From an uncultured Paracoccaceae bacterium (lineage in GTDB: Bacteria; Pseudomonadota; Alphaproteobacteria; Rhodobacterales; Rhodobacteraceae): a stretch of 64,000 nt of DNA. Shown here piece after piece: positions 23,432 to 32,653 of this stretch. Position 1 is the first letter of the stretch. Every line of letters starts with the position of its first letter. Under the pieces are notes generated by a model. That model was given only the letters and a program-made list of their open reading frames with translations. It was not told the DNA's origin and did no database searches. The position numbers and the translations under genes are program-made. Location: NCBI GenBank assembly GCA_947492825.1, contig CANLNT010000001.1:2542001-2606000 (forward strand), read 5' to 3'.

Positions 23432-25642
23432 ATGGCCTACGCACAGACTGACAAGCGCGAGATTTCCGACGCCGCCTATCTGTCCAACCCGGCACCCGAC
23501 GTGCGGTCCCGCGAAAAGCTGGAAGGCGGCAAAGCCTTTGTGATGAAGACAGAATTCGAACCCGCAGGCGATCAGCCCACAGCGATTGTCGAACTGACCG
23601 AAGGGATCAACGCAGGCGAACGCGACCAGGTGCTGCTGGGGGCGACCGGCACCGGCAAGACGTTTACCATGGCCAAGCTGATCGAGGAAACCCAGCGCCC
23701 CGCCATCATCCTTGCCCCAAACAAGACGCTGGCCGCCCAGCTTTATGGCGAATTCAAAGGCTTCTTTCCTGACAATGCCGTCGAATACTTCGTCAGCTAC
23801 TACGACTACTACCAGCCAGAGGCCTACGTCGCCCGGTCCGACACCTACATCGAAAAAGAAAGCCAGATTAACGAACAGATCGACCGTATGCGCCACTCGG
23901 CCACACGGGCGCTGTTGGAACGCGACGATGTGATTATCGTGGCTTCGGTGTCCTGCATCTACGGTATCGGCTCGGTCGAGACCTATGGCGCGATGACGCA
24001 GGACATCCACGCCGGCAAAAGTTACGACCAGCGCAAGATCATGGCCGACTTGATCGCGCAGCAATACCGCCGGAACGATCAGGCGTTCCAGCGCGGGTCC
24101 TTCCGCGTGCGCGGCGACAGTCTGGAAATCTGGCCCGCCCACCTTGATGACCGCGCGTGGAAGCTGTCATTCTTTGGCGAAGAGCTGGAGAGCATTACCG
24201 AGTTTGACCCGCTGACCGGCGAAAAGACGGATACCTTCGACAAGGTCCGCGTCTACGCCAACAGCCACTATGTGACACCGAAACCGACGATGCAGCAGGC
24301 CATCATCGGCATCAAGAAAGAGCTGCGCGTGCGGCTGGATCAACTGGTCGCCGACGGCAAGCTGTTGGAAGCGCAACGGCTGGAACAGCGCACCAATTTC
24401 GACCTCGAAATGCTGGAAGCCACCGGCGTCTGCAACGGCATTGAAAACTATTCGCGCTACCTGACGGGCCGCGCACCGGGTGAACCACCGCCCACGTTGT
24501 TTGAATTTATACCCGACAACGCCATCGTCTTTGCCGATGAAAGCCACGTCTCCGTGCCGCAGATCGGTGGCATGTACAAAGGCGACTACCGGCGCAAATT
24601 CACGCTGGCAGAACACGGCTTCCGGCTGCCGTCCTGCATGGACAACCGCCCGCTCAAATTCGAGGAATGGGACGCCATGCGCCCGCAATCGGTCTTTGTC
24701 TCCGCCACGCCCCAGTCGTGGGAACTGGAACAATCCGGCGGCGTCTTTGTCGAACAGGTAATCCGCCCCACCGGCCTTCTCGACCCGGAGGTTGAGATCA
24801 GACCGGTCGAGATGCAGGTCGATGACCTACTGGACGAGGTGCGAAAGGTAGCCGAGGCAGGCTATCGCACGCTCTGCACCACGCTGACCAAGCGTATGGC
24901 CGAAGACCTGACCGAATACATGCACGAACAGGGCATCCGCGTGCGCTACATGCATTCGGACATCGACACGATCGAGCGGATCGAGATCCTGCGTGATCTG
25001 CGACTTGGGGCCTTTGACGTGCTCATCGGGATCAACTTGCTGCGCGAGGGGCTGGATATTCCCGAATGTGGGCTGGTGGCCATTCTTGATGCGGACAAAG
25101 AAGGGTTCTTGCGGTCCGAAACCTCGCTGGTGCAAACCATCGGGCGTGCTGCGCGGAACGCAGACGGCCGCGTGATCATGTACGCCGACCGCATCACTGG
25201 GTCGATGGAACGCGCGCTGAAAGAGACAGAGCGCCGCCGCACCAAGCAGATCGCCTATAACAAAGAACACGGGATCACGCCTGCGACGGTCAAGAAGAAC
25301 GTCGAGGACATTCTGGCCGGTCTCTACAAAGGCGACACCGACCAATCCCGCGTGACGACCAAGATTGATAATAAGCAAGCCGGTTCGAACATCGAAGCGG
25401 TGATGGAGGGCTTGCGCGCAGACATGCGCAAAGCCGCCGAGAACCTAGAATTCGAAGAGGCCGCCCGTTTGCGGGATGAACTGAAGCGGCTTGAGACCGT
25501 TGAACTTACTTTGGCTGACGATCCGCTCGCGCGGCAATATGCGGTGGATAAGGCCGTGGACGACGCGCAGAAGTCTTCGGGCCGCTCAACGATGGGTCGG
25601 GGTGGGATGCGCGGCGGCGTGAAACGGCGCAAGGGACGGTAG
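23432..25642 (+). CDS. uvrB: Excinuclease ABC subunit B
   Basis: 736-residue UvrB, the damage-verifying helicase-like subunit of nucleotide excision repair. Walker [11 protein letters not shown] is at about 71, the beta-hairpin region [11 protein letters not shown] at about 125, motifs [10 protein letters not shown] and TIGRAARN near 535-575, and the C-terminal UVR motif ([21 protein letters not shown], about 668-688) contacts UvrC. An N-terminal extension of about 33 residues precedes the usual start, as in other Rhodobacterales. AAAGGA precedes the ATG. The tail is Gly/Arg rich ([15 protein letters not shown]). Confidence 0.97.
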   Translation: MAYAQTDKREISDAAYLSNPAPDVRSREKLEGGKAFVMKTEFEPAGDQPTAIVELTEGINAGERDQVLLGATGTGKTFTMAKLIEETQRPAIILAPNKTLAAQLYGEFKGFFPDNAVEYFVSYYDYYQPEAYVARSDTYIEKESQINEQIDRMRHSATRALLERDDVIIVASVSCIYGIGSVETYGAMTQDIHAGKSYDQRKIMADLIAQQYRRNDQAFQRGSFRVRGDSLEIWPAHLDDRAWKLSFFGEELESITEFDPLTGEKTDTFDKVRVYANSHYVTPKPTMQQAIIGIKKELRVRLDQLVADGKLLEAQRLEQRTNFDLEMLEATGVCNGIENYSRYLTGRAPGEPPPTLFEFIPDNAIVFADESHVSVPQIGGMYKGDYRRKFTLAEHGFRLPSCMDNRPLKFEEWDAMRPQSVFVSATPQSWELEQSGGVFVEQVIRPTGLLDPEVEIRPVEMQVDDLLDEVRKVAEAGYRTLCTTLTKRMAEDLTEYMHEQGIRVRYMHSDIDTIERIEILRDLRLGAFDVLIGINLLREGLDIPECGLVAILDADKEGFLRSETSLVQTIGRAARNADGRVIMYADRITGSMERALKETERRRTKQIAYNKEHGITPATVKKNVEDILAGLYKGDTDQSRVTTKIDNKQAGSNIEAVMEGLRADMRKAAENLEFEEAARLRDELKRLETVELTLADDPLARQYAVDKAVDDAQKSSGRSTMGRGGMRGGVKRRKGR

Positions 25643-25726
25643 TGGAACTCGCGCGCCCAACGTCGATGCGGCGTTGACCCGGCTGGTTTTCACTTTGTAT
25701 TAACTTTGACGAAAGAGGGTTGGGCG

Positions 25727-25987
25727 ATGCAGATACGCCCCTCCCCCCTGTCGCCCGAGGTCTGGCTGAACGATCTCTTTGCAAGCAAAGCCGTGCAACA
25801 AGGTGCCGTGATCCGGCGCAAGGCCAGAGATGTGGAACGCTACGCAGGGCTGGACCGCTTTATGATGGAAATTGACCGACGCGGCTTTCAAGTGGTCGAA
25901 AATGCCGGTCAATTCGTGATCTTTTGTAATCGCGCGCCGATCCGGCGGGTCACAACACCTGCCATTTCGCGCCGCCGCAGTCTTTGA
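25727..25987 (+). CDS. Small conserved Rhodobacterales protein
   Basis: 86 residues, basic, no signal peptide. It begins MQIRPSPLSPEVWLNDLFASKA and has an ARDVERYAGLDRFMMEIDRRGFQVVENAGQ core, with mixed alpha/beta character. Short proteins like this are often labelled phosphoribosylanthranilate isomerase-like in roseobacters, but nothing of the TrpF barrel is present. A clear AGAGGG ribosome-binding site 7 nt before ATG 25727 supports expression. Function unknown. Its end overlaps the first hairpin of a dispersed repeat. Confidence 0.65.
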   Translation: MQIRPSPLSPEVWLNDLFASKAVQQGAVIRRKARDVERYAGLDRFMMEIDRRGFQVVENAGQFVIFCNRAPIRRVTTPAISRRRSL

Positions 25988-26019
25988 AAGTCTGCGGACG
26001 AAATCCTTGAAGGATTTCG
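25977..26019. repeat. Two-hairpin palindromic repeat
   Basis: Hairpin 1 (25977-25995) has outer arms GCAG/CTGC and inner CTTT/AAAG with a T-T mismatch. Hairpin 2 (25999-26019) has perfect 10-bp arms CGAAATCCTT/AAGGATTTCG. The same two hairpin sequences, in the opposite order, are part of the three-hairpin array at 29942-30010. It starts inside the last codons of the preceding gene. Confidence 0.65.
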
Positions 26020-26057
26020 GCACTGGCCGAAACGGCGCAGCGGATTAAGTTTCTGTG

Positions 26058-26480
26058 ATGCGCCACCTTATCCCCCTTCTCCTCTTCGCCACCCCTGCCG
26101 CCGCGTGGGAGTTCTCGCCCATCCCGATCTGCACCCTGACACACACCACGGACGCGGCAGAATTCATCATCACCTATGACGCGAGCCTGCCGGAATATGC
26201 GCTGACCGTGACGCTCTTGCAGGGCACCTGGCCCGACAGCCCCACCTTCGGGATGCAGTTCGCAGGCCCCAACCCGATTGCCATTGGCACCGACCGGCAC
26301 GTCATGGACGGCGTGCGCCTGACCGTGCGCGACAGTAGCTTTGGCAATGTCCTGAACGGGTTGCAATTCAACGACACCGCAACCGCCACGGCAGGGCCGC
26401 TGGCGATCACCGCTGATCTGGCGGATGCCGCCGCCGCCGTTGCCGCCTTCCGCAGCTGCCCGGCCCCCGCGACATCATAA
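26058..26480 (+). CDS. Periplasmic protein of unknown function
   Basis: 140 residues with a signal peptide (MRHLIPLLLFATPAAA, cleaved before WEFSPI). The mature part is beta-rich, with two cysteines (ICTLTH near the start, SCPAP at the end) that may pair. I do not recognise the family. ATG 26058 is taken; a GTG sits 3 nt upstream. It is convergent with the EEP-family gene, 18 bp apart. Confidence 0.65.
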   Translation: MRHLIPLLLFATPAAAWEFSPIPICTLTHTTDAAEFIITYDASLPEYALTVTLLQGTWPDSPTFGMQFAGPNPIAIGTDRHVMDGVRLTVRDSSFGNVLNGLQFNDTATATAGPLAITADLADAAAAVAAFRSCPAPATS

Positions 26481-26498
26481 ACCGGGCGTTAAACCGGC

Positions 26499-27422
26499 TC
26501 ACTTGATCACAAAATCGCCCACCACCGGGTAATGATCGCTGGGCCACTCACCGCCGAATTTCTGGCGCAGAACCTGCGTTTCACCCACCAGCCGCACCCC
26601 GTCAGACACCCCCAAATGGTCAATCGCACCAAACAGGTTCAATCCCCGGTTCACATGATAAGTCGACCCGCGGACCGGCACGAAATCAATCCCTACTTCT
26701 TCAATCAGCGTCAGCGGCACCCCGCCGCTCCGCGCATTGAAATCGCCCACAACCATCACCCGCTCGCCTGCGTCGACCCAAGGTTTCACCCGCGCAGCGA
26801 TCAGCTCTGACGACAATCGTCGGTTCGACCGGCTGGCGTAATCGTTGTGCACATTGACCACCCGCAGCGTGGCCCCATCGACAGCAAACAGCGCCCAGGA
26901 CGCAAACGCCGGGAATGATCCGTTGAACGTCCGGCTATAGATCACATCCGGCGTCTCGCTGAAAAAGAACCACCCCTGATCCTGCATCTCTAGCCTGTCG
27001 GTGCGGTAAAAGATCGGCTGCGTTGACGGAAAGACCCGTGCATCACCGCTCGCCGCTGCGGCATAGCCGGGGTTCTGCGCCAGCAACCAGTCGCGGGCAA
27101 GGTTCACGTTCCCGTCGCCGCCCCGGGCGAAACTCTCCATCTCTTGGAAGGCCACGATGTCAGCCCCCATGGCCTTAAAGGCGGCATCCATCGGACCTTT
27201 GCGCCGCTCCCAATCGCCCACAGACCACGCCCCGGTCTCCTGGTTCAGGATGATGTAGTGCACGTTGTAACTGGCCACCCGCAACGCCCCATCTGGGGCT
27301 GCGCGCAGGTCTGCCGAGCGCGGGCTGCAGGCGACCAAAGCCCCCAATCCGACCGCTGCAATGCCTGCCAACCACTTCAACGTTTTCGCCCAGACCCCCA
27401 CACGACCGATCCCTGTTTCCAT
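26499..27422 (-). CDS. Endonuclease/exonuclease/phosphatase family protein, membrane-anchored
   Basis: About 307 residues. An N-terminal hydrophobic segment (WLAGIAAVGLGALVACSP) acts as signal or anchor; LVAC could even be a lipobox. The EEP catalytic core follows: VASYNVHYI (Asn), FQEMES (Glu), VVGDFNARS (Asp-x-Asn) and SDHYPVVGDF (Asp-His) as the final catalytic pair. The family cleaves phosphodiesters of nucleic acids, inositol phosphates or sphingolipids; the substrate here is unknown, but an extracytoplasmic location favours nucleic acid or lipid. The ATG at 27422 lies within the 3' end of the upstream NYN gene (46-bp overlap), so the two form one transcript. Confidence 0.85.
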   Translation of the reverse strand: METGIGRVGVWAKTLKWLAGIAAVGLGALVACSPRSADLRAAPDGALRVASYNVHYIILNQETGAWSVGDWERRKGPMDAAFKAMGADIVAFQEMESFARGGDGNVNLARDWLLAQNPGYAAAASGDARVFPSTQPIFYRTDRLEMQDQGWFFFSETPDVIYSRTFNGSFPAFASWALFAVDGATLRVVNVHNDYASRSNRRLSSELIAARVKPWVDAGERVMVVGDFNARSGGVPLTLIEEVGIDFVPVRGSTYHVNRGLNLFGAIDHLGVSDGVRLVGETQVLRQKFGGEWPSDHYPVVGDFVIK

Positions 27423-27877
27423 GTCCCGCGCCGGAACCTCCGGTGATCTTTCACCCAAGGGTGTGTCACTGTCCAATCACGAAACCGATCGTTGGTCACA
27501 ATGGACAAGGCGTGCTCTGCCGCGAGGTCCAGCAGCACGCCATCCGCGATCACACCTTTGTCCACCACAAACACCTGTTTCGGGGACAGCCCCAGTTTGG
27601 CGGCCATTGCATCATGACCTGCAAACCGATCCCCCAGCTTGTAGCCCACATTGGCATCAAAGCAGATGTAAGGCTTCAACCCTTCGTCCTCCAGCTTTTT
27701 GACAACGCGCGTCAGCACCTTCAGCGACGGATCACCGCCCCAGTGCATGACGTTTGACCCATCCACTAGGATCGCATTGCCCGGCATCCGGTCCGGGTCG
27801 CGCCGCCGCAACAGCAAGACCACCAACAGAACCAACAGCACCGCGCAAAATGCCGCCGCCACCTCAAGATCGCTCAA
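27377..27877 (-). CDS. NYN/PIN-like (Zc3h12a-type) ribonuclease domain protein
   Basis: 166 residues. A single N-terminal transmembrane helix (about 5-24, AAAFCAVLLVLLVVLLLRRR) is followed by a cytosolic NYN domain. The acidic active site is visible as ILVDGSNVMHW (Asp39), CFDANVGYK, DGVLLDLAAEH and VTNDRFRDW. These residues coordinate Mg2+ for RNA cleavage in PIN/NYN nucleases. A membrane-tethered RNase of this type would act on mRNA or tRNA at the inner membrane; the target is unknown. The downstream EEP-family gene begins inside its 3' end. Confidence 0.8.
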   Translation of the reverse strand: MSDLEVAAAFCAVLLVLLVVLLLRRRDPDRMPGNAILVDGSNVMHWGGDPSLKVLTRVVKKLEDEGLKPYICFDANVGYKLGDRFAGHDAMAAKLGLSPKQVFVVDKGVIADGVLLDLAAEHALSIVTNDRFRDWTVTHPWVKDHRRFRRGTWKQGSVVWGSGRKR

Positions 27878-27990
27878 TTCAATCTGCCTTCTGCCCTTTT
27901 TGGCTCAACCGACGGTCAGGACCCCGTCAACACCAGATCACCTGACCGAAAAGTCAAATGTAGACAACCTGCGCACCAATGGGGACGCAC

Positions 27991-28403
27991 ATGTCCGACT
28001 TCATCAAATCGACCTGCCTTGCTGACTTGCAGACGCGCTTTGTGACAACCGAACTGGCGTCGGGTGCTGCACTGGATGAAAGCACGGTCGCCCGACTTGG
28101 TGGTGATCGCAACTGGGGCGTCATCTTGGCAGGCTTTGGGGGACCAGCGTGCGCCGTAACTCTGGCATTGGGCGTCACCGGATCGTGGTCCGCAACCGGC
28201 CTGCATCCGACCCCGACATGGCGGTCACCAACCGCCGCATCGCCGACGTCGCTCGCACCCTTGACCGCGACCTTGCCGCACCCGCGCCCAAAAGGTTTCT
28301 GCCTGCGCTGGAGCGAAATTCGCGCCGGAGCAGAGCTTTAGCCTGGCCTTACGCAAGGGTCGAACTGGCCCTATTGGCAGACCGCGATTCTTGGGCAAAC
28401 TAG
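27991..28403 (+). pseudogene. Probable frameshifted small gene of unknown function
   Basis: A good reading frame begins at ATG 27991 (MSDFIKSTCLADLQ) and runs with G/C-rich third positions to about 28140. From there the coding signal continues in the -1 frame (GTSVRRNSGIGRHR, then MAVTNRRIADVARTLDRD) to a stop at 28403. The switch falls at TTTGGGGGA; one extra G would give a single 138-residue protein. Without it the first frame stops at 28341 with an uncharacteristic tail. So this is either a frameshift mutation, a sequencing error in a G-run, or programmed slippage. No family recognised. It fills most of the 580-bp gap before tpa. Confidence 0.45.
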
Positions 28404-28457
28404 GCCATCCTTGACCCGCTGCGCGCGGGGGATTCGCATGCCTGATAGGAGGACGCC

Positions 28458-29840
28458 ATGAACCTGCAAGCCCTGACCAACGACCCCGAAAAGATTGTCG
28501 AAGCCGACCGTGCACATATCTGGCACCACCTGATGCAGCACAAACCTTTTGAGTCCATTGATCCGCGCATCATCGTCGAAGGCAAGGGCATGCGCTTGTG
28601 GGACATCAAGGGCAAGGAACATATCGACTCTGTCTCGGGCGGCGTCTGGACCGTCAACATCGGCTATGGCCGCGAGCGTATGGGCAAGGCGATCTCTGAC
28701 GCCGTCACCAAGATGTGCTTCTTCGGCGGCACCCTTGGCACGATCCCCGGCTCGCAATTCGCCGAAATGCTGATCGACAAAATGCCCGGACTTGATCGCG
28801 TCTACTACGCCAACTCCGGGTCAGAGGCGAACGAGAAAGCCTTTAAGATGGTTCGCCAGATCAGCCACAAGCACCACGGCGGCAAAAAGTCCAAAATCCT
28901 CTACCGCGAGCGTGACTACCACGGCTCCACCATTGCCACGATGTCCGCAGGCGGTCAGGACGAGCGCAACGCGCAATACGGCCCCTTCACCCCCGGCTTC
29001 GTCCGCGTCCCGCATTGCCTTGAATACCGCAGCCAAGACGGTTCCACCGGTGAGGCATACGGCATCAAAGCCGCCGAAGCGATTGAAGAAGTGATCCTGC
29101 GCGAAGGTGCCGACACCATTGGCGCGCTCTGCCTTGAGCCGATCACAGCAGGCGGCGGCGTCATCACCCCGCCCGAAGGCTATTGGCAAAAGGTGCAGGA
29201 GATCTGCAAAAAGTACGACATCCTGCTGCACATTGACGAGGTCGTCTGCGGCGTCGGCCGGACCGGCACATGGTTCGGCTACCAGCAATACGGTGTGCAG
29301 CCTGATATCGTGACAATGGCCAAGGGCGTGGCATCGGGCTATGCGGCGATTTCCTGCTGCGTGACCACCAATGCGGTGTTCGAACAGTTCAAGGACGACA
29401 CCGACAAGATGGGCTACTTCCGCGATATCTCGACCTTTGGCGGCTGCACTGGCGGTCCGGCGGCGGCGATCGAGAACATGAACATCATCATGGAAGAAGG
29501 CCTGCTTGAGAACTCGACCACCATGGGCGCGCATCTGAACAGCAACCTTCTGGCGCTTCAGGACAAGCACAAATGGATCGGCGATGTGCGGGGCAAGGGC
29601 CTGTTTGCCGGTGTCGAACTGGTCGCCGACCGCGACACCAAAGAGCCTGTGCCAGAGGCTCAGGTCGGCGCCATCGTCGCTGACTGCATGGCCCAAGGCG
29701 TGATCATCGGTGCCACCAACCGCTCGCTTCCGGGGTTCAACAACACCCTGCTGTTCGCGCCGTCACTGATTGCAACAGCGGATGACCTAAACCAGATCAC
29801 CGACGCCGTGGATCAGGCGATCACACGGGTGCTTGGATAG
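28458..29840 (+). CDS. tpa: Taurine:pyruvate aminotransferase
   Basis: 460-residue class III PLP aminotransferase that transfers the amino group of taurine to pyruvate, giving sulfoacetaldehyde and alanine. The N-terminus (HLMQHKPFESIDPRIIVEGK) and the SVSGGVWTVNIGYGRERM stretch are characteristic of Tpa. PLP contacts: NSGSEANEKAFKM (about 113), HIDEVVCGVGRTG (about 262) and the Schiff-base Lys in TMAKGVASGYA (about 289). Strong AGGAGG ribosome-binding site. It is monocistronic here, with its own terminator, and separated by 7 kb from tauR-xsc, which supplies the next enzyme. No taurine transporter (tauABC or TRAP) is in the window. Confidence 0.92.
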   Translation: MNLQALTNDPEKIVEADRAHIWHHLMQHKPFESIDPRIIVEGKGMRLWDIKGKEHIDSVSGGVWTVNIGYGRERMGKAISDAVTKMCFFGGTLGTIPGSQFAEMLIDKMPGLDRVYYANSGSEANEKAFKMVRQISHKHHGGKKSKILYRERDYHGSTIATMSAGGQDERNAQYGPFTPGFVRVPHCLEYRSQDGSTGEAYGIKAAEAIEEVILREGADTIGALCLEPITAGGGVITPPEGYWQKVQEICKKYDILLHIDEVVCGVGRTGTWFGYQQYGVQPDIVTMAKGVASGYAAISCCVTTNAVFEQFKDDTDKMGYFRDISTFGGCTGGPAAAIENMNIIMEEGLLENSTTMGAHLNSNLLALQDKHKWIGDVRGKGLFAGVELVADRDTKEPVPEAQVGAIVADCMAQGVIIGATNRSLPGFNNTLLFAPSLIATADDLNQITDAVDQAITRVLG

Positions 29841-29860
29841 GCACCTTTAGCAATGAACCG

Positions 29861-29889
29861 AAAGGCTCCGCACATCAGTGGGGCCTTTT
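29861..29889 (+). terminator. Terminator after tpa
   Basis: AAAGGC...GCCTTTT with inner CC/GG and CAC/GTG pairs around an ATCA loop (two single-base bulges), ending in TTTT, 20 bp after the tpa stop. It separates tpa from the repeats downstream. Confidence 0.75.
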
Positions 29890-29941
29890 GCGTTTTGACG
29901 GCAGGTGAAGGCCCGCAAAAACAGATGTAAGGTGGCGGGGC

Positions 29942-30010
29942 AATTTCTTTGAAAGAAATTGGACCCAAATCCTTTGAAAGGATTTGTTGCCAGACTTTCA
30001 CGAAAGTCTG
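29942..30010. repeat. Three-hairpin palindromic repeat array
   Basis: Three adjacent palindromes: 29942-29960 (arms AATTTCTTT/AAAGAAATT), 29966-29986 (CAAATCCTTT/AAAGGATTTG) and 29991-30010 (CAGACTTTC/GAAAGTCTG). Each is perfect and A/T-rich in an otherwise G+C-rich genome. Hairpins 2 and 3 recur in inverted order at 25977-26019, and hairpin 1 resembles 4646-4666. The remaining 228 bp up to the next gene show no coding frame or other structure that I can support. Confidence 0.7.
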
Positions 30011-30238
30011 CTGCGACCGCACCGCGAACTTTTAACATCTTGCAACCAAGGTCTGGCTTGAACCCTAGTCAGACTGTACTGCAGCGCGCATCGGTTTCAG
30101 GGATTGGGATCGCGCGGGGTATCGCTTGGGGGCAGAATTCGCATTGCAGGTTGGCGGGCGCCGATGGCTTTCAACTTGTGGTGGTTTTGCGACTCGTCCA
30201 TACCAACTGTCAGCAATAGTCCTTGAAGGTTCAGAGTG

Positions 30239-30844
30239 ATGCGTAACCCCCTTGTCTTGATATTGTTTTGTATTGCTATTGGTGCCCTGTCTGCCTGCGG
30301 CGGCGGATCGACAACAGGGGGACAACGCGCGCCAGTGTCATCCTTCCAGACCCTCAATGACGAAGCGGGCGTGCTCCTTGACCGCTCCAGAGGCATGCAA
30401 CAGACCGGGACGCGCACGACACCCACCTCTGGCCGCGCCACAATGAAAGGCGTCTTTGTCGGCGAATTGATCACAGATGGGCAGCCGACGTCGGTGCGCG
30501 CGCGCGCAAACACACAAGTTTCCTTTGCTGGTCAGGGATCCAGCATCACGGGCACGATCAACCAGTTTGTAACTGATGACAATCTGGCGGTGCCGGGCGT
30601 CATTCGTTTTTCCGCCAACCGGATGCGGACTGGTCGGTTTGGCGATACATTCAACGGCACTCACCTTCAATTTGAAACGCGGTATCAGGGTGAACTTGAT
30701 CCCGTAGGCCCGCGCGGACCCACCCGGGTCTCTGGGGACTTTTTCGGCGCTTTTCTGGGCGCTGGTGCACCAGTCTTTCTTGGGGGTCTGGAACCCGGGG
30801 CCGGGGCTGTTCGTCTTGACGGTGGACTTTTGGCTGGCCGCTAA
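30239..30844 (+). CDS. Outer-membrane-type lipoprotein, TbpB-like beta-barrel domain
   Basis: 201 residues. The signal peptide ends in a lipobox (IGALSACGGGS), so the Cys at about 20 is lipidated. The C-terminal 130 residues have the alternating Gly/aromatic pattern of small eight-stranded barrels found in transferrin-binding-like lipoproteins (VSFAGQGSSITGTIN, then HLQFETRYQGEL, DFFGAFLGAGA). No ligand can be assigned. It has its own 400-bp upstream region and ends 43 bp before the convergent DCC-HTTM gene, with a REP-like hairpin between them. Confidence 0.72.
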   Translation: MRNPLVLILFCIAIGALSACGGGSTTGGQRAPVSSFQTLNDEAGVLLDRSRGMQQTGTRTTPTSGRATMKGVFVGELITDGQPTSVRARANTQVSFAGQGSSITGTINQFVTDDNLAVPGVIRFSANRMRTGRFGDTFNGTHLQFETRYQGELDPVGPRGPTRVSGDFFGAFLGAGAPVFLGGLEPGAGAVRLDGGLLAGR

Positions 30845-30867
30845 GCGCAGCTGATCTAGACGCAGCC

Positions 30868-30890
30868 GGGCAGCACAATGCCCACCCTAC
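30868..30890 (-). repeat. REP-like element with GTAG foot, overlapping a stop codon
   Basis: On the minus strand GTAG (30890-30887) is followed by GGT and a hairpin GGGCA...TGCCC with a 6-nt loop. The TAG of GTAG is the stop codon of the DCC-HTTM gene. GTAG immediately 5' of a hairpin is the hallmark of REP elements recognised by RAYT proteins. Related but less regular than the copies at 34453 and 51760. Confidence 0.5.
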
Positions 30891-32653
30891 AAACTGCACC
30901 CTTCTGGCCGCTCCAACTGCACCGGCTGAAAATGGAACCACTTGCGCACAAACGGGGGATGCAGCATCCCGTCAATATCGTTTTGGAAATCTGCCGCACT
31001 GACGTTGTTGTAGCTCTGCCCGCCCATGTCAAAGCTGACCGTCACGCCCGGATTGTCTGCCAGATGCGCGATCAGATCGTAATAGACAATCGCAAAGCCG
31101 CGCAGCTGATAATCCCGCAGGAACGCGCTTTCGCTGGCTTCGGTCACGACCGCCACATCCTCAAGATAGGTGAAGGGCCCCGGCGGGTTGGGAAACACCA
31201 CGTGATTGCTCACCCCCTCCTCCAGCCGCAGATTTGCGAACATATTGATCGACTGCGCAGTCTTCAGGCCGAAATAGGGCGCGGCCCCACCGGCAAAGTA
31301 GATCCCCGCCGCGATGAACCCAATGACCCAAGCCGCCTTGGTGTGTCTTTGGCCGGTCTCCTCGCGCCCATAGCGCAGGATCAACCAGCAAAGCGGCAGC
31401 ACAAAGGGCAGCAAACACAGGTTCGACAGGCTGAAATCATGGCGGTACATCGCCAGCGCACCACCGGTCAGAAAGATCAGGAACGCGGCCACGCCCAAGG
31501 GCTGCTGGATGCGTTCCCGGATAAACGCCATCTCGGGCGAACCCACCATGCGCGCGGTCTGGGTCCGGCTCAGGAACAGCACATGCATGGCAATCGACAG
31601 CGTCGTAAAGGCGATATAGGCGGCATAATCCGACAGCCCCAGCATCAAGTGGAACCCGATACCGAAGACCAGCCCAAGATAGCGCGTGCGCGGAATGATC
31701 AGGGCAATCGCAATCGCGCCTTCCACTCCAAAAGTGCCATAGATCGCAAGCTGGTCCATCCAATACCCCTGCACCATGCTCAGCGGCGCCGGCATGTCCT
31801 GCCACAACGTCACTGCGCAACTGGTCTCAGGGTTCAGAAAGTCGGTGTTGATCTTGTGAAAGATGCCGAAAATATACATCACGATCAGCGACCCGCGCCC
31901 GGCGAGAACGAAGTTGTCGAAAATCTCGCGCGAGTCCTTGGCACGGACAAACGTCCACAGGAACGACAGCCAATAGCCGATCACCACCACCGTGCGCAGC
32001 ATCGTATGGTTTGATTGCGCCGGGGCCTGCGCGATCGTGGAAATCAGGCTCGCCAGCATCAAAAGTGCCAGCGCGCGGGCCGAATGCGGCCGCCAGAGCA
32101 ACAACAACGCCGCCGCAAAGACCGCAATCAGGTCAGCCGCCGGTGGATAACGTCCATAGGCAAAGGCGTAGTTGAAGACGTGAAACAGCGAAAAGAGGCC
32201 AAAAAAGAAGCTGAACAGCATCTGCCGCGTGCCTGCCTCGGCGCGGGCATTGATCCCCTCGCGGCCCATGGCAAACAGCGTGATCCAGCGGCCCGCGCGC
32301 AGGATGGGGTAGAAAATCATCGCCAGAAACGGGATCGCAAAGACCGCGCGGTTCAGCCTGTTGAACCAGCCCGCATTGGTCGACATCAGCGCCAGCGCGT
32401 TGGTGGCATCGGCCCCGCCGACGCGGCGGCCATCCATCTCGACCACCATGCCTTGGTCCACGTCAAAACCTTGTGCCGCCAATTCCGCCCGCGCATCCGC
32501 GTCTTCGCGCAAGTCAATCAACACAACACGCCCGACGGTTTCCCGCAGGTGCAACATCGTTGTGTAGGCCGCACAGAACGGGCATTCCCCGTCATAATAA
32601 ACCCGCACCTCTGCCGGGTCGGCCACCACCCCGGTCATCTCCGTGGCACTCAT
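30887..32653 (-). CDS. DCC-family thiol oxidoreductase domain fused to an HTTM-like membrane protein
   Basis: 588 residues. Residues 12-115 are a DUF393/DCC thioredoxin-like domain with the redox motif YYDGECPFCAAY (CxxC). From about 130 to 470 the protein has about ten transmembrane segments with the HTTM (horizontally transferred transmembrane, vitamin K-dependent gamma-carboxylase-like) pattern, including FNYAFAYGRY and GIFHKINTDFLNPETSCAV. A soluble C-terminal region ends HPPFVRKWFHFQPVQLERP. The gene overlaps the stop of the upstream sterol-desaturase-type gene by 4 nt. A redox head on an HTTM core suggests a membrane enzyme handling quinone or thiol cofactors. Substrate unknown. Confidence 0.75.
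   Translation of the reverse strand: MSATEMTGVVADPAEVRVYYDGECPFCAAYTTMLHLRETVGRVVLIDLREDADARAELAAQGFDVDQGMVVEMDGRRVGGADATNALALMSTNAGWFNRLNRAVFAIPFLAMIFYPILRAGRWITLFAMGREGINARAEAGTRQMLFSFFFGLFSLFHVFNYAFAYGRYPPAADLIAVFAAALLLLWRPHSARALALLMLASLISTIAQAPAQSNHTMLRTVVVIGYWLSFLWTFVRAKDSREIFDNFVLAGRGSLIVMYIFGIFHKINTDFLNPETSCAVTLWQDMPAPLSMVQGYWMDQLAIYGTFGVEGAIAIALIIPRTRYLGLVFGIGFHLMLGLSDYAAYIAFTTLSIAMHVLFLSRTQTARMVGSPEMAFIRERIQQPLGVAAFLIFLTGGALAMYRHDFSLSNLCLLPFVLPLCWLILRYGREETGQRHTKAAWVIGFIAAGIYFAGGAAPYFGLKTAQSINMFANLRLEEGVSNHVVFPNPPGPFTYLEDVAVVTEASESAFLRDYQLRGFAIVYYDLIAHLADNPGVTVSFDMGGQSYNNVSAADFQNDIDGMLHPPFVRKWFHFQPVQLERPEGCSL

Noticed and set aside
30015-30238. Small RNA or gene between the hairpin array and the lipoprotein
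   Set aside because: No frame with a ribosome-binding site and no stable hairpin with a U-tract was seen; left as intergenic.
30878-32014. 378-codon frame on the plus strand
   Set aside because: Antisense shadow of the DCC-HTTM gene; the product is rich in His, Arg and Gln, as expected of such shadows.
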